From: Strigops habroptila
Taxonomy: Eukaryota; Chordata; Aves; Psittaciformes; Psittacidae
NCBI RefSeq assembly: GCF_004027225.2
Contig: NC_044297.2
Location: 3,988,047-4,052,046, forward strand
Direction: 5' to 3'
DNA: 64,000 nucleotides
In this document: in pieces, positions 61,518 to 64,000 of the stretch
How the letters are laid out: every line of letters starts with the position of its first letter
How positions within the stretch are numbered: the stretch's first letter is position 1
Program-made: the position numbers and the translations under genes
The notes under the pieces: generated by a model
The model's input: the letters and a program-made list of their open reading frames with translations, nothing else
Told to the model about the DNA's origin: nothing
Database searches by the model: none

Positions 61518-64000
61518 CTAAAAAGAGAATTAAATGATCAGATATGTATGCAATGTACAGAATGCTTTTCGAGGTTGCAGGCAGAAGCCAGAACTAGATA
61601 TTTATGCAGCAAGATACATAGGCAGACTGCTAGTTAGCATAAAAAAATAGCACTAAAATAGGTTAAGACTACACTCTCTGGTTGCCTATGCCAGACCTGC
61701 CGCGAGTACCCTTTGGTGTACAACTTGCCTTACTGCAACGAGCCTGTGGAACAGACAAAATAAGCATCATCTCTTTTGCAAGATTTTGATTACAGTTCCT
61801 ATCATCTTGGCTAAGAAAACGTCAGAGACAGTTATGGCAGCAACTTTGGATTCCTATAGCTTCCAGAAACTCCCCTCAGCCACATGAATATCACCTCCAG
61901 CAAGTTCTCACGTTAATTCCAAGCAGCAGAGCTTACAAACTAACATTTTACCTAAACACTGCAGACATGGCAAGGTTTCTTCTTTTTAAAAACAAAAAAA
62001 CAACCTCAAAAATCTTCATCATTCTCTCATCTTTAATATTTCCACCTTTGCCTTTTAAGAAGAACATTCCCCAAGAGAACTACACAGCCACACATATGTC
62101 AGATCTACTCTGTGGGCAAGTTCAGCTTGCTAGGCACACTATCGAAATCCCACATGTCACCTCTAAATTTATACAAGCAGCTCCACATTCCCCAAGACCT
62201 TCTAAACTGCTTAAGCAGCTTTTTCTTCCTCATTCTGGAGATGGGGGTGGGGAGGAAAAAAACCCCACCTCTGCTATAATACACCTCTGACATGACAAGT
62301 CACACCTGCAGTCAGCCTGTGCAGGATGGAACTGTCTGGAAAACTGAAAAGCCTCCAAACCTGCACAATTCTTTTTCCTACAAGCTATGTTTTAGGCAGT
62401 GGTTTCCTAACATTAATACTGCTCTGCGTGAATTGAACCTTCAATTCCATCCAATGGGTGACAGCAAACTGGAACCATTCTGGAGGCAGTGCTTACCAAG
62501 GGTACCTGAAATTAATTTCAGCTTAATTTTGCAATATGTTCCTGTCCCACCTCCTTCACGAGGTTGCACCATCAGATGCCTTTCCTGTGATATGTTCTTG
62601 AGTAGGGACTTTGCTCTTTCCTTCCCTTGTGTGTCTCATGTCCATCTATTCATTTCATCCCTTCGTACCTCACTAGAACATACTTCTTGATACGATCCTT
62701 GCAAGCCCACATATATCACATTCCTCACATCATTTTCTCTTGCTCCATACCCTTACATTAATAGCTGGCAGGAGTTTTTACACTTTTCAATAAGCTGTGG
62801 GGGAGGGAAATGTGGACAAAATGCTTAGAAATACAATTTGGCGTTAGGATGTTGTACCACACCTATCAATTGCACTGGCTTTCCCACCCTAGAGAATGGA
62901 AGAACCTTTGTTCCAAGTTTCAGTTAGACCTACCAAGTTAAAGCAGGGTCACTGCCCAGAACAGGCGACTTCGAAAGGAAATCTATTGTGCTTTAGGAAA
63001 TGCTGGTCATGATTCAGGGAACTCTCCTTCAATTCCAAACTTACCATAACGACTGAGTCTTAAATATACTTCTTGTGGAGACTAGCAAAACTCTTCAGGA
63101 CTAGAGTAATATATAAAGCCAGTAAGAGATGAAATCCACCCTTGGGATAAAGGCAAAATCTAAACCATCAGACTATCTCATGGCATTCAAAAAAATCCAC
63201 CCAAGAAGAGGTGTTGGCCCAAGTGCCTCATGTTAAATTCCAATTTAGGTAATTACAGGCTGCCTACGCAAATTCCTCCCTCAGTTTCAATTAGATACAG
63301 TATTCATTTCCTGCCTGCTCCTTGGGTAATGTCACTTGCTTCACCTCGCAGAAGGGCCTCCACGTTCCAACCCAGAGGTGGCAGCATTTTGGTACTGGGT
63401 GAAGTTGCACAAGCTTGTATATTAAGCTTATTGTGCTTGTGGGTTAGTGGTTTTCTTCCTGTACATATGGGCTGAAAAGCACTCAAATGCAGTGTGATAG
63501 GAAGTGGTACATAAATCCAACTCAAATAGTTCATTGTCGTTTAGATACTCTTAACACATAAAACTTGCTCTAGACAGTTGTGCATGTGGCATAACTCACT
63601 ACTAATACACTAGGGAATCAAGTCCCCGTTGCTCATTCCCTAAACACTGAGAAGTCAAATTATGCCAAAAACAACACCGTGCAACTCAATCTGATAACCC
63701 AGGTGGTTCCCAGTATACCCAGCTTCATAGATGGTAATGATATGAGCCAGAGGTTACACATCAAAACCAGATGTAGGCATTTAAAGACAACTCATTTGCG
63801 AACAAGCAAATAGCTATTTAAGCTTCATTAAAGGATCCTTAAAGGATGCAAGCTAAAGCTCAGAGTGACAAAACACAAAGGTTTGTGGCCCCAAAACTAC
63901 AGGCACATTACAGGTGGGACTATGTCCACCCCAGACTCCGGCCAAAGCAACCTGGGCAGAGGCAAGCCAGCCAGGAACACCCCACTAGATGGCACCCCCT
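61518..64000 (-). other. PPP2R2A: PPP2R2A intron (partial)
   Basis: I searched this part for the preceding exon (the TVEFNHSGELLATGDKGG blade) on the minus strand and did not find it, so the intron extends past the window end. No repeat or other gene is recognisable in it. Confidence 0.8.

Noticed and set aside
1-64000. CRISPR arrays, operons, prophage or other prokaryotic systems
   Set aside because: There are no regularly spaced repeats, no dense ORFs and no ribosome-binding sites; exons with vertebrate splice sites show this is animal nuclear DNA.
61518-64000. Search for the preceding PPP2R2A exon (ISTVEFNHSGELLATGDK blade)
   Set aside because: No reverse-complement match was visible to the window end, so it is presumed to lie beyond it.

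Overview
The window is vertebrate nuclear DNA, almost certainly from a bird. The exons are large-intron vertebrate genes with GT-AG (once GC-AG) splicing. The only interspersed repeats I can recognise are three CR1 LINE 3' ends with the diagnostic octamer tail, and repeat density is very low. The encoded proteins are near-identical to vertebrate orthologues but show small differences from human. There is no sign of prokaryotic organisation (no operons, no dense ORFs). Most open frames here are chance frames in introns and spacer DNA.  Layout: all three genes lie on the minus strand, so transcription runs from high to low coordinates. (1) 56254-61517 holds the last seven coding exons of PPP2R2A (B55-alpha regulatory subunit of protein phosphatase 2A), residues 61-447 of a 447-residue protein; the first exons lie beyond base 64000. 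(2) 37844-49335 holds the complete BNIP3L/NIX gene, six coding exons giving a 216-residue mitophagy receptor. It has a CpG-island promoter at about 48780-49700 and a 3' UTR of at least 0.5 kb and probably about 3.6 kb. (3) 7493-7843 is the first coding exon of the long (A) isoform of DPYSL2/CRMP2, with its GC-rich promoter at about 8200-9120. The rest of the gene lies beyond base 1, and bases 1-7492 are its first intron. The order PPP2R2A-BNIP3L-DPYSL2 with the same relative orientation matches human 8p21; the mammalian gene PNMA2, which lies between BNIP3L and DPYSL2 in human, is not seen here.  The remaining DNA is about 25 kb between the DPYSL2 promoter and the BNIP3L 3' end (9.1-34 kb), the BNIP3L-PPP2R2A spacer (49.7-55.4 kb) and introns. 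In these I see CR1 fragments, simple repeats, a 64-bp tandem duplication and a few A/T-rich blocks that may be conserved non-coding elements, but no further gene I can name.  The three genes do not form a pathway; they are a conserved block of neighbours. BNIP3L acts at the outer mitochondrial membrane, PPP2R2A directs PP2A to cell-cycle and signalling substrates, and CRMP2 regulates microtubules in neurons. The most informative non-coding signals are a divergent pair of perfect REST/RE1 half-sites upstream of DPYSL2, a cluster of three NRF1-type palindromes plus hypoxia-type cores at the BNIP3L promoter, and a GC-AG intron in PPP2R2A. I did not find an undescribed multi-gene system; this looks like an ordinary gene-sparse avian locus.
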